Part shown: positions 22,735 to 35,085 of the stretch, one piece after another
How positions within the stretch are numbered: position 1 is the stretch's first letter
How the letters are laid out: each line of letters opens with the position of its first letter
Assembly (NCBI GenBank): GCA_018057825.1
Contig: JAGPCY010000018.1
Span: 1-35,085, forward strand
DNA: 35,085 nucleotides
DNA from: Kofleriaceae bacterium
GTDB taxonomy: Bacteria; Myxococcota_A; Polyangia; Haliangiales; Haliangiaceae
Reading direction: 5' to 3'
Program-made: the position numbers and the translations under genes
Notes under the pieces: generated by a model
Told to the model about the DNA's origin: nothing
The model's database searches: none
Seen by the model: only the letters and a program-made list of their open reading frames with translations

Positions 22735-24000
22735 ATGAAAAAGACGCACGAAAACGAGCTCGGGACGATGGTCGTCCCGATGCTGGATCCCGAGATCGTC
22801 GAGCGGATCCGCCTACTGCAGCAGCTTCGCTGGGGCAGCAAGCGGATCGCGCGTGAGCTGGGCGTGGCGCGCAACAGCGTGCGGCGGTACCTGCGCGGCG
22901 GCGCCGCTGTGGCGGTCCAAGCGCGGCCCAACGCGCGGACGCTCGACGCCGATCAGGCGGCGCTGGCGCGCGAGCTACTGGATGGCGCAGCCGCCGGCAA
23001 CGCCGTCGTCGTGCAGCGGCTGCTCGCGGAGCGCGAGGTCGACGTGCCGCTGCGCACGCTGCAGCGCGCGCTCGAGCCGCACCGCCAGGCGCGACGCGCG
23101 GCGGAGCTCGCGACGGTGCGGTTCGAGACGCTGCCTGGCGCGCAGCTCCAGATCGATTTCGGTGAGAAGTGGATCGCGATCGGCGGCGAGCGCACGAAGG
23201 TGCACCTCTTCGTCGCGGTGCTCGGCTACTCGCGGCGGATCTTCGTGCGCGCGTCGCTGAGTCAGCGGCAGGACGACTGGCGCGAGGGCCTGGCTGCGGC
23301 CTTCCGTACGTTCGGCGGCGTCACGCGCAAGATCCTGATCGACCGCGCCGGCGCGCTCGTGATCGGCCAGGACCGAGAGACCGGCACCGCGCGCATCCAT
23401 CCAGCGTTCGCGGCGTTCTGCAAGGACTGGGGCGTCGAGGTCGCGGCCTGTCGCCCGTACCGCGCACGCACCAAGGGCAAGACTGAGTCGGGCGTCGGCT
23501 ACGTGAAGCGCAACGGGATCGCCGGGCGCGCCTTCGATAGCGTCGCCGCGCTCGAGGCGCACCTCGCGCAGTGGATGCTCGAGGCCGACCGCCGCGTGCA
23601 CGGCACGACGCACGAGCAGCCCTGCGTGCGCTTCGAGCGCGCCGAGCGCGCGGCGCTGCAAGCGCTGCCGGCAGCGCCGCTGCGTGTCCGTGAGCGGCGC
23701 CTGCAGCGCCGGGTCGCGACCGACTGCTTCGTCGACATCGACACCGTGCGCTACAGCGTCCCCCATACGCTGGTACGGCGGCACGTCGAGGTCGTCGTCG
23801 GCGACGCCGAGGTCGTGATCTACGACGGCCGCATCGAGGTCGCCCGCCACCGGCGCAGCACCGAGCCGCACCAGCGCGTCGTGAACCCGCGCCATCTCGA
23901 CGGGCTGTATCGGCGCCGTCACGACGACGCGCCGACCGAGCGCTCGCCCCTGACCCGCAGCCTCGACGTCTACGCCGAGGCCGTCGGAGGTGCGCCATGA
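22735..24000 (+). CDS. istA: IS21 transposase IstA
   Basis: The 421-residue DDE transposase of IS21 elements. An N-terminal helix-turn-helix (IRLLQQLRWGSKRIARELGVARNSVRRYLRGG, about 20-52) binds the terminal repeats. The rve integrase core follows with the catalytic acids in QIDFGEKW (first Asp), ILIDRAGALV (second Asp) and KGKTESGVGYVKRN (Glu). The C-terminal beta-barrel domain (TDCFVDIDTVRYSVPHTLVRRHVEV) is typical. ATG 22735 follows GGAGGG at a proper distance. Its stop overlaps the ATG of istB, the normal IS21 arrangement. Confidence 0.96.
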   Translation: MKKTHENELGTMVVPMLDPEIVERIRLLQQLRWGSKRIARELGVARNSVRRYLRGGAAVAVQARPNARTLDADQAALARELLDGAAAGNAVVVQRLLAEREVDVPLRTLQRALEPHRQARRAAELATVRFETLPGAQLQIDFGEKWIAIGGERTKVHLFVAVLGYSRRIFVRASLSQRQDDWREGLAAAFRTFGGVTRKILIDRAGALVIGQDRETGTARIHPAFAAFCKDWGVEVAACRPYRARTKGKTESGVGYVKRNGIAGRAFDSVAALEAHLAQWMLEADRRVHGTTHEQPCVRFERAERAALQALPAAPLRVRERRLQRRVATDCFVDIDTVRYSVPHTLVRRHVEVVVGDAEVVIYDGRIEVARHRRSTEPHQRVVNPRHLDGLYRRRHDDAPTERSPLTRSLDVYAEAVGGAP

Positions 24001-24773
24001 GCGAGCTGGTGCGGGCGCGCGTCGAGGAGCGACTCGTGAAGCTGCGCCTCGGCGCTGTGGCGCAACGCCTCGATGGGATCCTGTCGGCCGCCGCGCGCGC
24101 CGAGCCGACCTACCTCGACTTCCTCGACCAACTCCTCGCCGAGGAGACCGACGCGAAGCAGAAGAAGCGCGTCGCCATGGGGATCCAGATCGCCCACTTC
24201 CCCGCCGTCAGGACCCTCGAGGAGTTCGACTTCAAGTTCCAGCCCTCCGTCGACCAGAAGCTCGTGCGCGAACTCGCCACCGGGCGCTTCGTCGCGGGCG
24301 CCGAGAACGTGCTGCTCTTCGGTCCGCCCGGCGTCGGCAAGACCCACCTCGCCGTCGCGCTCGGGCGCGCCGTCGTCGAGGCCGGCCACTCCGCGCTGTT
24401 CGTCACCGCGACCTCGTTGCTCGCCACGCTGGCCAAGGCCCAGCAGGAAGGGAAGCTCGCCGACCAGATCGCCTTCTACGCCAAACCCAAGCTGCTCATC
24501 ATCGACGAACTGGGCTACCTGCCCCTCGAGAAGCACACCGCCAACCTGTTCTTCCAGCTCGTCAGTCGACGCTACGAGCGCGGCAGCATGCTCATCACCA
24601 CCAACCAAACTATCACCCAGTGGGGCCACGTCTTCGGCGACGAGATGATCGCATCCGCCGTCCTCGACCGCGTGCTCCACCACAGCCACACCCTGCTCAT
24701 CCAAGGCGACAGCTACCGCCTCAAGCAGAAGAAACGAGCCGGGCTCCTCGGCTCAACCAAGACCAACCACTGA
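23997..24773 (+). CDS. istB: IS21 helper ATPase IstB
   Basis: A 258-residue AAA+ ATPase (DnaC-like) that assembles on target DNA and stimulates the IstA transposase. The N-terminal helical domain (LRLGAVAQRLDGIL, EPTYLDFLDQLLAEE) precedes Walker A GPPGVGKTHLA (about 109-119), Walker B LLIIDELGYLPL, sensor 1 MLITTNQ and the C-terminal LLHHSHTLLIQGDSYRLK. It overlaps istA by 4 nt. The end of the gene lies 10 nt before the right terminal repeat. Confidence 0.97.
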   Translation: MSELVRARVEERLVKLRLGAVAQRLDGILSAAARAEPTYLDFLDQLLAEETDAKQKKRVAMGIQIAHFPAVRTLEEFDFKFQPSVDQKLVRELATGRFVAGAENVLLFGPPGVGKTHLAVALGRAVVEAGHSALFVTATSLLATLAKAQQEGKLADQIAFYAKPKLLIIDELGYLPLEKHTANLFFQLVSRRYERGSMLITTNQTITQWGHVFGDEMIASAVLDRVLHHSHTLLIQGDSYRLKQKKRAGLLGSTKTNH

Positions 24774-24783
24774 ACACCTGGGC

Positions 24784-24833
24784 GGGGTCAGTTTTGCTGG
24801 CGCCGAGGGGGTCAACTTTAGTGGCGCTTGACA
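24784..24833 (-). repeat. IS right terminal repeats
   Basis: Two inverted copies of the left-end motif; read on the minus strand the end is TGTCAAGCGCCACTAAAG, then a second copy ending ACTGACCCC. The outer 11 bases match the left end at 10 positions. Confidence 0.85.
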
Positions 24834-24838
24834 GATCG
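24834..24838. repeat. Target site duplication, right copy
   Basis: GATCG, identical to 22661-22665, immediately follows the right inverted repeat and supports 22666-24833 as the exact element. Confidence 0.85.
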
Positions 24839-25004
24839 ATCCACCCGGGCTGCCCTCCCGTCGGAGCTCGCGAGGTCGGCGCCAGCGCCGGGCCTCCCTC
24901 GCGGGCGGCCGGCCCCCGCCTCCTCTGTGCTCCCACCACTGGTCCCGGAGTACCCGTCACACGTCCGCGTCTCGCAACGGCATTCAAACCGTTCGCTGCT
25001 CTCG
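24839..25004. other. Unassigned intergenic DNA right of the IS
   Basis: About 165 bp with no convincing gene, hairpin or promoter. It continues the frame open across the IS (see 22315-22660) and runs directly into the repeat array. Confidence 0.4.
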
Positions 25005-25797
25005 CGAATGCTGGGGGAGTGTTTGACCGGGGTCACCACCCTCGGAGGTGCAAGCAGACCGCGGCTGAACGCCGGCCCTCACGCAACAACGCCGCCGGTG
25101 AAACCGACGGCGACGCTCCCGCGATCCGGACGTTTTGGGAGGGGGCCCTAGAGCCGCGAATGCTAGGGGAGGGTTTGACCGGGGTCACCACCCTCGGAGG
25201 TGCAAGCAGACCGCGGCTGAACGCCGGCCCTCACGCAACAACGCCGCCGGTGAAACCGACGGCGACGCTTCCGCGATCCGGACCTCTGGACGAAGGTGGG
25301 AGGGGGCCCCAGCGAATGCTGGGGGAGGGTTTGTCCGAGGTCACCGCGCACTGCGCTGAAGCAGACAGCGGCTGAACGCCGGCCCTCACGCAACAACGCC
25401 GCCGGTGAGATCACCGGCGACGCTCCCGCGATCCGGACGTTTTGGGAGGGGGCCCCAGCGAATGCTGGGGGAGGGTTTGACCGGGGTCACCACCCTCGGA
25501 GGTGCATGCAGACAGCGGCTGAACGCCGGCCCTCACGCAACAACGCCGCCGGTGAAACCGACGGCGACGCTTCCGCGATCCGGACCTCTGGACGAAGGTG
25601 GGAGGGGGCCCCAGCGAATGCTGGGGGAGGGTTTGTCCGAGGTCACCGCGCACTGCGCTGAAGCAGACAGCGGCTGAACGCCGGCCCTCACGCAACAACG
25701 CCGCCGGTGAGATCACCGGCGACGCTCCCGCGATCCGGACGTTTTGGGAGGGGGCCCCAGCGAATGCTGGGGGAGGGTTTTTGTGAAAAACCCTCTG
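25005..25797 (-). repeat. Modular hairpin repeat array, five units
   Basis: Five units of about 150 bp, read on the minus strand away from the gene ending at 25807, share the building blocks seen at 2145-2520: first hairpin (only next to the gene), second hairpin CCCCAGC/GCTGGGG (25755-25772, 25609-25626, 25453-25470, 25307-25324), the block CCCTCCCAAAACGTCCGG or a variant, a GC-rich middle, and GGCGTTCAGCCGCTGTCTGC. Two alternating unit types create a near-identical 302-bp tandem duplication (about 25165-25467 and 25467-25769). In the outer unit the second hairpin reads CCCTAG...CTAGGG (25146-25168), a paired change. Small open frames inside are repeat artefacts. Confidence 0.88.
25773..25795 (-). 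terminator. Terminator-like hairpin after the barrel-protein gene
   Basis: Arms GAGGGTTTTT and AAAAACCCTC form a perfect 10-bp stem with a 3-nt loop, 11 nt after the stop codon of the gene ending at 25807. It is identical in both arms to the hairpin after iscS (2148-2170); only the loop differs. Confidence 0.5.
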
Positions 25798-25806
25798 AAT
25801 ATTGGA

Positions 25807-26670
25807 TCACCGCGTGCGCTTGGCCTTCATCGGCAGCATGATCGACACGCCGACGCCCGCGAAGAGGTGGTGCAGGAAGCGCGAGTCGTCGTCGGTGACG
25901 GCGAGGTCGGCGTTGAAGTCCGCACCGGAGGGGTTGTCGACGAAGGCGTAGTCGCGGATCGCCAGGTCGATCGCGATGAAGTCGTTGAGGAAGACGTGGA
26001 TGCCGCCGCCCAGGTAGAGGCCGGGCTTGAAGCCGCTGTTGAGCGGCGAGTCGTCGTTGGGGTTGTCGTCGGGCACCATGTTGCCGCCGACCATCTCGGG
26101 GGCGCCCGGATCGGGGTCGTCGCACACGGTGGTGTCGCAGCTCGACTGCAGGAGCGCGAAGGCCACGCCGCCCTGGAAGTAGAAGTCGAAGTTGACGAAC
26201 GCCTTGCCGAAGGCGGCGAGCTTGCCGTACCACGGGGTCACGCTGACGTAGGCGGCGCCGTGGAAGGGCAGCTTGTTCAGGTGCTGCTGGAACTCGGTCT
26301 TGCTCGGCTCGCGGCTGCCCGACGACGCGCCCGGCAGGGGCGGCGGGTCGGACTCCTCGAGGGTGTTGATGATGCGCGTGGTGAGCGCGGTGTCGATCGA
26401 GGCCGAGCCGACGCCGATCGCGCCGAACGACAGCATGTCGTTGACGTGGTACTCGAGCTTCAGGCCACCGCCGATGAAGTGGCGGAAGTCGGCGTTGAGC
26501 GTCGCCTCGAACAGCGGGGTGGCCTCGAGGCGCTTGGCGACCAGGAGCACGCGGTGGCGAACCGCGGGCTGGCTGGCGAGGTCGTCGGTCGAACGGTCGG
26601 CGAAGGCCGTGGTCGGCGCGGCGAGGAGCGCTGCCGCCAAGGCACCAAAGACGAATCGCGACATGGTCAT
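25807..26670 (-). CDS. Outer-membrane beta-barrel protein (Myxococcota type)
   Basis: A 287-residue protein with a signal peptide (about 1-24, cleavage after TAFA) and alternating amphipathic strands fitting an eight-strand-type barrel: FIGGGLKLEYHVNDMLSFGAIGVG, FVNFDFYFQGGVAFALLQ, FLNDFIAIDLAIRDYAFVD, LFAGVGVSIMLP. It resembles the outer-membrane beta-barrel-domain proteins that occur in families in Myxococcota. A long loop near the middle holds two cysteines in CDTTVCDD. It is a paralog of the gene immediately upstream (shared WYGK/VYGK, FLN-IRDY-FVD pattern), 20 nt away, so the two form an operon. Function unknown; a structural or gliding-related envelope role would be speculation. Confidence 0.85.
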   Translation of the reverse strand: MTMSRFVFGALAAALLAAPTTAFADRSTDDLASQPAVRHRVLLVAKRLEATPLFEATLNADFRHFIGGGLKLEYHVNDMLSFGAIGVGSASIDTALTTRIINTLEESDPPPLPGASSGSREPSKTEFQQHLNKLPFHGAAYVSVTPWYGKLAAFGKAFVNFDFYFQGGVAFALLQSSCDTTVCDDPDPGAPEMVGGNMVPDDNPNDDSPLNSGFKPGLYLGGGIHVFLNDFIAIDLAIRDYAFVDNPSGADFNADLAVTDDDSRFLHHLFAGVGVSIMLPMKAKRTR

Positions 26671-26690
26671 GGTGGGGTCCTTGGTTGGGG

Positions 26691-27617
26691 TCAGCGGAAG
26701 GTGGTGTACTCGAAGGTCGGCGGGATCCAGAAGGACACGCCGAGCTGGAACATCACGTTGTTGATGAACTTGCCCTCAGCCTTGGCCTTGGCGTCGTCGG
26801 CCGAGGCCAGGTTGGTGTCCGAGCGGTTGGCCGGCTCGAACTGGTCCACGAACATGTAGTCGCGGATGCCGAGGTTGACCGTCAGCCACTTGAAGAGGAA
26901 GAACCGCATCGACGCGCCCAGGTTGGGCGTGATGAGGATGTTGGTGAAGGCGTCGTAGCGCGGGTCGCGGGGGATGATCTCCGACTGGGTCACGCCGACG
27001 CCGACCGTGAAGTAGGTCTCCCAGTGGATCAGGTGCTTGTCGAGGACGGCGAACTTCCCGTAGACCGGCACGTAGTGGAAGTTGAGGGCGCCGGCGAAGT
27101 TGTACTTGTTGACCGTCGGCAGGCGGCGGGCCTGGCGGCCGACCAGGTCGAAGGGCTCGCGGAAGTTCTTGGCGAAGAACTGTCCCTCGACGCCGATCGC
27201 CAGCACGTCGGTCAGGTAGTAGTTGATCTGCGCGCCGGCCGAGACGTGGCGGATCATGTTGTCGTTCATGGTCGTGCCCACGAACGGCATGAGGTCGGTG
27301 CGGCCGAGCTTGAGGAACGGCTTCCGCATCACCACGACGATGTCCTTCCAGGACACCGGCTTGACCTCGCGGGTGGTGGTGTCGATCTTGGTGGCGTCCT
27401 CGGTGGTCGCCGCCAGGTCGGCGTTGAGATCCTTCTCCGGCGGGGTGTCCCCCTCCATCTCGATCTCGCCCTCGTCGGGTGGTGGGGTGTCCCCCTCCAT
27501 CTCGATCTCGTCCTCGGCCGGTTGCGCCAACGCCGTCGGCAGACCGGTCGCCCACGTGAGCGCCACCGCGCTCACGAGCGCGGCGAGGAAACGGGTTTGG
27601 CTCTTGGTGCGTCGCAT
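26691..27617 (-). CDS. Outer-membrane beta-barrel protein, paralog with acidic repeat
   Basis: A 308-residue protein; ATG 27617 is chosen because it gives a signal peptide (1-31, cleavage after ALA). After it, [10 protein letters not shown] occurs twice (37-46 and 51-60), an acidic, probably flexible tether. From about 80 the sequence parallels the downstream gene: strands around [63 protein letters not shown] and a C-terminal [11 protein letters not shown]. It is the first gene of a two-gene operon transcribed from a promoter at 27721-27750 with an approximately 95-nt leader. Codon use is like the host. Confidence 0.85.
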   Translation of the reverse strand: MRRTKSQTRFLAALVSAVALTWATGLPTALAQPAEDEIEMEGDTPPPDEGEIEMEGDTPPEKDLNADLAATTEDATKIDTTTREVKPVSWKDIVVVMRKPFLKLGRTDLMPFVGTTMNDNMIRHVSAGAQINYYLTDVLAIGVEGQFFAKNFREPFDLVGRQARRLPTVNKYNFAGALNFHYVPVYGKFAVLDKHLIHWETYFTVGVGVTQSEIIPRDPRYDAFTNILITPNLGASMRFFLFKWLTVNLGIRDYMFVDQFEPANRSDTNLASADDAKAKAEGKFINNVMFQLGVSFWIPPTFEYTTFR

Positions 27618-27720
27618 GAGGTGAGATGGTCTCCCGCGAAGGGTCTTAAGCCGCCGCGCTAAATGCCGAAAAGCTGAATCATTTCGGGTTGTTGCGCTTT
27701 GGTCTGCCGAGCTGCGCGCA

Positions 27721-27750
27721 TTTATAACACGCTGGATTTTCAATTCACAA
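27721..27750 (-). promoter_or_regulatory. Promoter of the barrel-protein operon
   Basis: On the minus strand TTGTGA (27750-27745), an 18-bp spacer and TATAAA (27726-27721; five of six consensus bases) lie in the most AT-rich patch of this part of the window. Predicted transcription starts near 27714, leaving an approximately 97-nt untranslated leader before ATG 27617, in which I see no strong structure. Confidence 0.55.
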
Positions 27751-27900
27751 GACCGCGGCGCCATTCGATGGTTGCAGCTGTGCGTGGAACGGTCACCCTG
27801 GGTCGGTGGCCGGGCCGGCCGCGATCCGTCTCTCGAGCGCGATCCTCGACGGCGCCGGCTGGCAGATCCCCCGGCCGGGCCGGACGAACCGGACGCCGCC

Positions 27901-27988
27901 GCGGGCTGCCTCTGCCGCCGCCGCGGGCTGCCTCTGCCGCCGCCGCGGGCTGCCTCTGCCGCCGCCGCGGGCTGCCTCTGCCGCCGCC
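27901..27988. repeat. 22-bp tandem repeat, four copies
   Basis: Four exact copies of a 22-bp unit (GCGGGCTGCCTCTGCCGCCG plus CC) start at 27901, 27923, 27945 and 27967, followed by a partial GCC run. They lie just 3' of the ftsY stop. The 22-bp unit shifts frame each copy and does not extend ftsY, whose stop is at 28000-28002. Perfect identity suggests recent or ongoing slippage. Confidence 0.92.
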
Positions 27989-27999
27989 GCGCCGCCCGG

Positions 28000-29229
28000 T
28001 CACCCGGGCGCGTCTTCGTACAGCGCGGCCACGAAGGCGGCCGGGTCGAAGGGCCGCAGGTCCTCGAGCTTCTCGCCGACCCCGACGTAGCGCACGGGCA
28101 CCCGCAGCTCATCGCAGATGCCGAGGATCACGCCGCCCTTGGCCGAGCCATCGAGCTTGGTGATCACGATGCCGGTGATCTCCATGGCGTCCTTGAAGGT
28201 CTTGGCCTGGTTGATCGCGTTCTGGCCGGTGGTGGCGTCGAGGACCATCCAGGTCTCGTGGGGGGCGCCGGGCATGGCCTTGTCGATCACCCGCCGCACC
28301 TTCTTGAGCTCGTCCATCAGGTCGGACTTGGTGTGCAAGCGGCCGGCGGTGTCGCAGATCACGATGTCGGCGCCGTCGTCGACGCCGCGCTTGACCGCCT
28401 CGAAGATGACCGACGAGGGGTCGCCGCCCTCCTTGCCGCGGACGACCGGGCAGTTGGCCCGCTTGCCCCACACCTCGAGCTGCTCGGCGGCGGCGGCGCG
28501 GAAGGTGTCGCCGGCCCCCAGGACGACCCGCTTGCCGTCGGCGGCGAGCAGGGCGGCGAGCTTGCCGATCGTGGTGGTCTTGCCGACCCCGTTGACCCCG
28601 AGCACGAGGAGCACCGTGGGGCGCTTGGCCGACCAGTCGAGGGCCGGCGCGCCGACGTCGAGGATCTGGGTCGAGGTCCAGCGGATCCGGTCCCAGATCT
28701 TGTCGGCGTTCTCGAGGTCGTCCTTGGACAGGCTCTTCTTGACCGACTCGAAGATCCGGTCGGCGGCCCGCGGCCCGATGTCGGCGGTGAACAGCACCTC
28801 CTCGAGCGCGGGCAGGACGTCCTCGTCGATCTTCTTCTTGCCGAACAGCTTGCCCAGCTTGGCGACGAAGCCGCCGCGGGTCTTGGCTAGGCCGGCCCGG
28901 TAGGCGTCGGTGGCGTCGCTCGACGGGGCGGCGACCGCGGCGCCGTCGGCCGCCGCGGGGGTCTCGGTCTCGTCGTCGTCGTCGTCGTCGTCCTCGTCGT
29001 CGTCGCGCTTCGGCGGTGGGGCGGCCGGGCGCGACCGCCCACCGGCGGCGGGGCGGCGCTTGCGCTCGCGCGGCCGGCGCTCGCGCTCCGGCGCGGCCGG
29101 GCCGACCACGCGCTCTTGCATCGACCGGGCGCTCTGCGCGCGGCTCTTGTCGCCGGCTCGACGCAGGAACCAGATGAACAGGCCGATCACCGCCAGCACG
29201 GCCACAAACGTGAGGATCTCGCGGACCAT
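28000..29229 (-). CDS. ftsY: Signal recognition particle receptor FtsY
   Basis: A 409-residue SRP GTPase that docks ribosome-nascent chain complexes carrying Ffh/4.5S RNA at the membrane. An N-terminal membrane helix (about 3-24, [18 protein letters not shown]) is followed by a basic Arg/Pro segment and an Asp/Glu run (about 77-90), which replace the long acidic A domain of E. coli FtsY. The NG domain follows: G1 [10 protein letters not shown] (about 210-219), G2 [12 protein letters not shown]3 DTAGR, G4 [10 protein letters not shown] and the closing [15 protein letters not shown] 29229 is chosen because it gives the membrane helix. It lies 11 nt after the upstream gene, hence an operon. Confidence 0.96.
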   Translation of the reverse strand: MVREILTFVAVLAVIGLFIWFLRRAGDKSRAQSARSMQERVVGPAAPERERRPRERKRRPAAGGRSRPAAPPPKRDDDEDDDDDDDETETPAAADGAAVAAPSSDATDAYRAGLAKTRGGFVAKLGKLFGKKKIDEDVLPALEEVLFTADIGPRAADRIFESVKKSLSKDDLENADKIWDRIRWTSTQILDVGAPALDWSAKRPTVLLVLGVNGVGKTTTIGKLAALLAADGKRVVLGAGDTFRAAAAEQLEVWGKRANCPVVRGKEGGDPSSVIFEAVKRGVDDGADIVICDTAGRLHTKSDLMDELKKVRRVIDKAMPGAPHETWMVLDATTGQNAINQAKTFKDAMEITGIVITKLDGSAKGGVILGICDELRVPVRYVGVGEKLEDLRPFDPAAFVAALYEDAPG

Positions 29230-29240
29230 AAGCCGCGCGA

Positions 29241-30917
29241 CTATACAGCAGCGCCGGCCGCGCGCTCGGCGATGGCGGCGGTGGCCGCGCGCTCGAGCCC
29301 CGGCAGGAGGTCCTCCTCGGCGACTCGGCCGGAGAAGTAGATCTCCTCGATCCGCTCGGTCAGCGCCGCCAGGGCCGGGCGCGGTCGGGCGGCGCGGACG
29401 TGGTCGACGATCTGGCGCGGCGACCAGATGCCCCACAGCTCGGGGCGCGGCAGATGGGGCAGGGCGGCGGTGCGGTAGATCGCGAAGGCGCGCTCGCGGA
29501 CCGGCACCAGGTCGATCCGGGCGCCGCGCAGCTCCCCGCGGTGCGGGATCGAGACGGTGAAGCGCTCGCTGACGTGGCCGCTGGCGCTGACCTGCGCCGA
29601 CCACTCGCCGGCCGCGAGGGCCTCGTGGGCGAACCGGCCGTCGGCGCTGGTGGCGACGGTGCGCGCCTCGGCGCCGAGGGTCAAGGTGACCGCGGCGCCC
29701 TCGAGGGGGCGGTGGCGATGGGCGTCGCGGACCGCGCCGGCGAAGCCGTGATCGGCGGCCCGGCGCAAGGTCGACACCAGGCCGGGGCGGGCGGCCTCGA
29801 GACCACCGCGCGCGATCTCGGGGCCGACCTCGGCGCCGTCGGTGGCGGCCAGCGCCGGGCGGCCGCGGCGGCGCCGGGCCCACAGGAAGGCCGCGGCGGT
29901 GAGGGCGGTCGCGGCGAAGGCGGCGATGGTGAGGGCGACCGGGGCCGGCCGAGGCTGGCCGATGTCGACGAAGCCGACCGAGGATTGGCTCGGGCGCAGC
30001 CAGGTCTCGCGCGGGGTCGCGATGACCACCAGGCCGTGGCGGCCGGTGCCCAGCAGGCTGGCCTCGGTGGCGATCGAGAACCGGCCGTCGGCGCCGGTGG
30101 TCGCGCTGCCCAGCCGGCGCTTCTGATCATCGACCAGGGTCAACGTCACCTTGGCGACGCCGTTGCGATCGGCGTCGAGCACCCGGCCGCGGATCCGCAG
30201 GGTCGCGTCGAAGGCGGCGGTGGACGGGATCTCGGCCTCGACGGCGGTGTCGCTGGCCAGCTCGACCACGGTGGCCGCGGTCGCCGGGGCATGGCCGGGG
30301 TCGCCGGCGAACCGGGCGGTGATCCGCCGGGCCCCAGGGCCGAGGGCGTCGGCCCGGGCGATCGTGAACGGTCGGCCGCTCACCTGGGCCAGCTCGCGGG
30401 CCGGCTGGTCCGCGCCCGCCGGGGTGATGCGGATCGCGACCGGCAGGGTCACGGCGATGCCATCCGCCGAGGTGACGACCGTGACGGTGACGCCGGTCGG
30501 GGTGACCGCGGTCGACAGGGTCATGTCGATCGGCAGCTTGGCTGGGTCGACCCGGTCCGAGAGCGTGGCGGCGTCGAGGAGGTCGCCGCCGGCGAAGGCC
30601 AGGGCGACCTCGACGGGACCGGGCGGAGCCGCCAGAGTGGCGTCGAAGGTGCCGTCGGGGCCGGTGATGGCGGTGGCCTGGACCGGTCCGATCTGGATCG
30701 AGATGTCGGCGCCGCCCAGGCCGGCGCCGCTCGCGCGGTCGGTCAGCGCCCCCTTGACCAGGACCTGGCCGTCATCGGTGCGGCGGACGCTGGTCAGGGC
30801 CAGGTCGGCCCGGGCCTTGATCGTCACGGTCGGCGCGGCCCAGGCCCGGGGCGGCGCCCAGGTGGCGCTGGCGGCCGCGGCCACGGCGACCGCGCAAGCG
30901 ACGATAAACCGAGCCAC
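29241..30917 (-). CDS. Membrane-anchored carboxypeptidase-regulatory-domain protein
   Basis: A 558-residue protein: signal peptide (about 1-28), two or three beta-sandwich domains of the carboxypeptidase regulatory/Ig-like kind outside the membrane ([48 protein letters not shown]), a membrane helix near 328-350 ending in RRRRGR, then a further regulatory-like domain on the inner side ([25 protein letters not shown]) and a helical C-terminal module ([13 protein letters not shown]...[13 protein letters not shown]) similar to the DUF4129 tail of transglutaminase-type membrane proteins. No catalytic residues are recognised. It precedes ftsY and shares its operon. The overall role is unknown; domain calls are by eye. 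Confidence 0.75.
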   Translation of the reverse strand: MARFIVACAVAVAAAASATWAPPRAWAAPTVTIKARADLALTSVRRTDDGQVLVKGALTDRASGAGLGGADISIQIGPVQATAITGPDGTFDATLAAPPGPVEVALAFAGGDLLDAATLSDRVDPAKLPIDMTLSTAVTPTGVTVTVVTSADGIAVTLPVAIRITPAGADQPARELAQVSGRPFTIARADALGPGARRITARFAGDPGHAPATAATVVELASDTAVEAEIPSTAAFDATLRIRGRVLDADRNGVAKVTLTLVDDQKRRLGSATTGADGRFSIATEASLLGTGRHGLVVIATPRETWLRPSQSSVGFVDIGQPRPAPVALTIAAFAATALTAAAFLWARRRRGRPALAATDGAEVGPEIARGGLEAARPGLVSTLRRAADHGFAGAVRDAHRHRPLEGAAVTLTLGAEARTVATSADGRFAHEALAAGEWSAQVSASGHVSERFTVSIPHRGELRGARIDLVPVRERAFAIYRTAALPHLPRPELWGIWSPRQIVDHVRAARPRPALAALTERIEEIYFSGRVAEEDLLPGLERAATAAIAERAAGAAV

Positions 30918-31040
30918 GGGCCCGATTCATACCACGGCGGACCGTCGCGAGCCGGCGGCGCCGGGCCGGTCGGCCGACCCCGATGTCAGAGGTCCGATCA
31001 AGGCTGCGATGCGCGGAGCAGATCCCGGGATCACTCCGCC

Positions 31041-31045
31041 AGGAG
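31041..31045 (+). promoter_or_regulatory. Ribosome binding site of smc
   Basis: AGGAG lies 12 nt before ATG 31058, which begins the conserved MRIKRVEIIGFKSF, and favours it over the in-frame ATG at 30983, whose 25 added residues have no SMC similarity. Confidence 0.6.
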
Positions 31046-31057
31046 CCAAGCCTTTCC

Positions 31058-35074
<4,017 letters not shown>

Positions 35075-35085
35075 GGAGGGAGAGG

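Larger units (their letters stand above)
22666..24833 (+). mobile_element. Intact IS21-family insertion sequence
   Basis: A 2168-bp element beginning TGTCA and ending TGACA, carrying istA and istB in overlapping order, with related terminal inverted repeats and a perfect 5-bp target duplication. Each end contains two copies of a motif close to GCGCCACTAAAACTGACCCC, the multiple terminal binding sites typical of IS21. Both genes are full length, so it is probably active or recently inserted. Base composition is close to that of the host. Confidence 0.93.

Noticed and set aside
25296-25786. Small open frames (60-120 codons) in the repeat array
   Set aside because: They exist in several overlapping frames on both strands and simply repeat with the DNA units.
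25005-25797. Possible CRISPR array
   Set aside because: Units are about 150 bp, adjoining, with no short repeat-unique spacer alternation and no cas genes nearby.

Overview
The window is very GC-rich, densely coding DNA of a Gram-negative bacterium that most resembles the Myxococcota (Polyangia/Haliangium-Kofleriaceae type; the family-level guess is weak). The grounds are the gene content (a complete ISC iron-sulfur cluster, a Ser/Thr kinase with multiple membrane segments, Myxococcota-style outer-membrane barrel paralogs, an SspB-type ClpXP adaptor), near-universal G/C at third codon positions, and long shadow reading frames opposite nearly every gene. No rRNA, tRNA, CRISPR array or phage genes are visible.

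Layout. Positions 1-138 hold a hexanucleotide microsatellite at the window edge. From 227 to 6126 (+) lies an iron-sulfur assembly operon: a MerR-family regulator with a C-terminal Cys cluster behind a MerR-type promoter/operator, then iscS, iscU, iscA, hscB, hscA and fdx. A modular hairpin repeat array (2145-2520) splits iscS from iscU. Downstream on the same strand are a putative lipoprotein that looks like the periplasmic part of an RND pump without membrane helices, a YbgC-like thioesterase and an SspB-like ClpXP adaptor. A kinase and the def-folB pair run on the minus strand. def is divergent from ribA-mrp, and both sides have start-proximal (apparently leaderless) promoters. Mrp (ApbC-type Fe-S carrier) adds a second link to iron-sulfur metabolism.

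From 22314 down to 13869 (-) a small lipoprotein, TamB and a BamA/TamA-type Omp85 protein form an outer-membrane assembly and transport cluster. An intact IS21-family element (22666-24833, istA-istB) sits next to it with a perfect 5-bp target duplication. It is followed by a second, larger copy of the modular repeat array (25005-25797), which lies 3' of two tandem outer-membrane barrel genes. The right end carries a membrane-anchored carboxypeptidase-regulatory-domain protein with ftsY (-), and a complete smc (+) with an unusual ~100-residue insertion in its ATPase head.

The most interesting undescribed signals are (i) the dispersed repeat family that begins directly after stop codons with a terminator-like hairpin, followed by a second hairpin whose sequence is swapped or covaries between copies; (ii) the Cys-cluster MerR regulator with a palindrome centred in an extended promoter spacer at the head of the isc operon, where IscR would be expected; and (iii) the RND-porter-only lipoprotein fused to the end of the isc operon.
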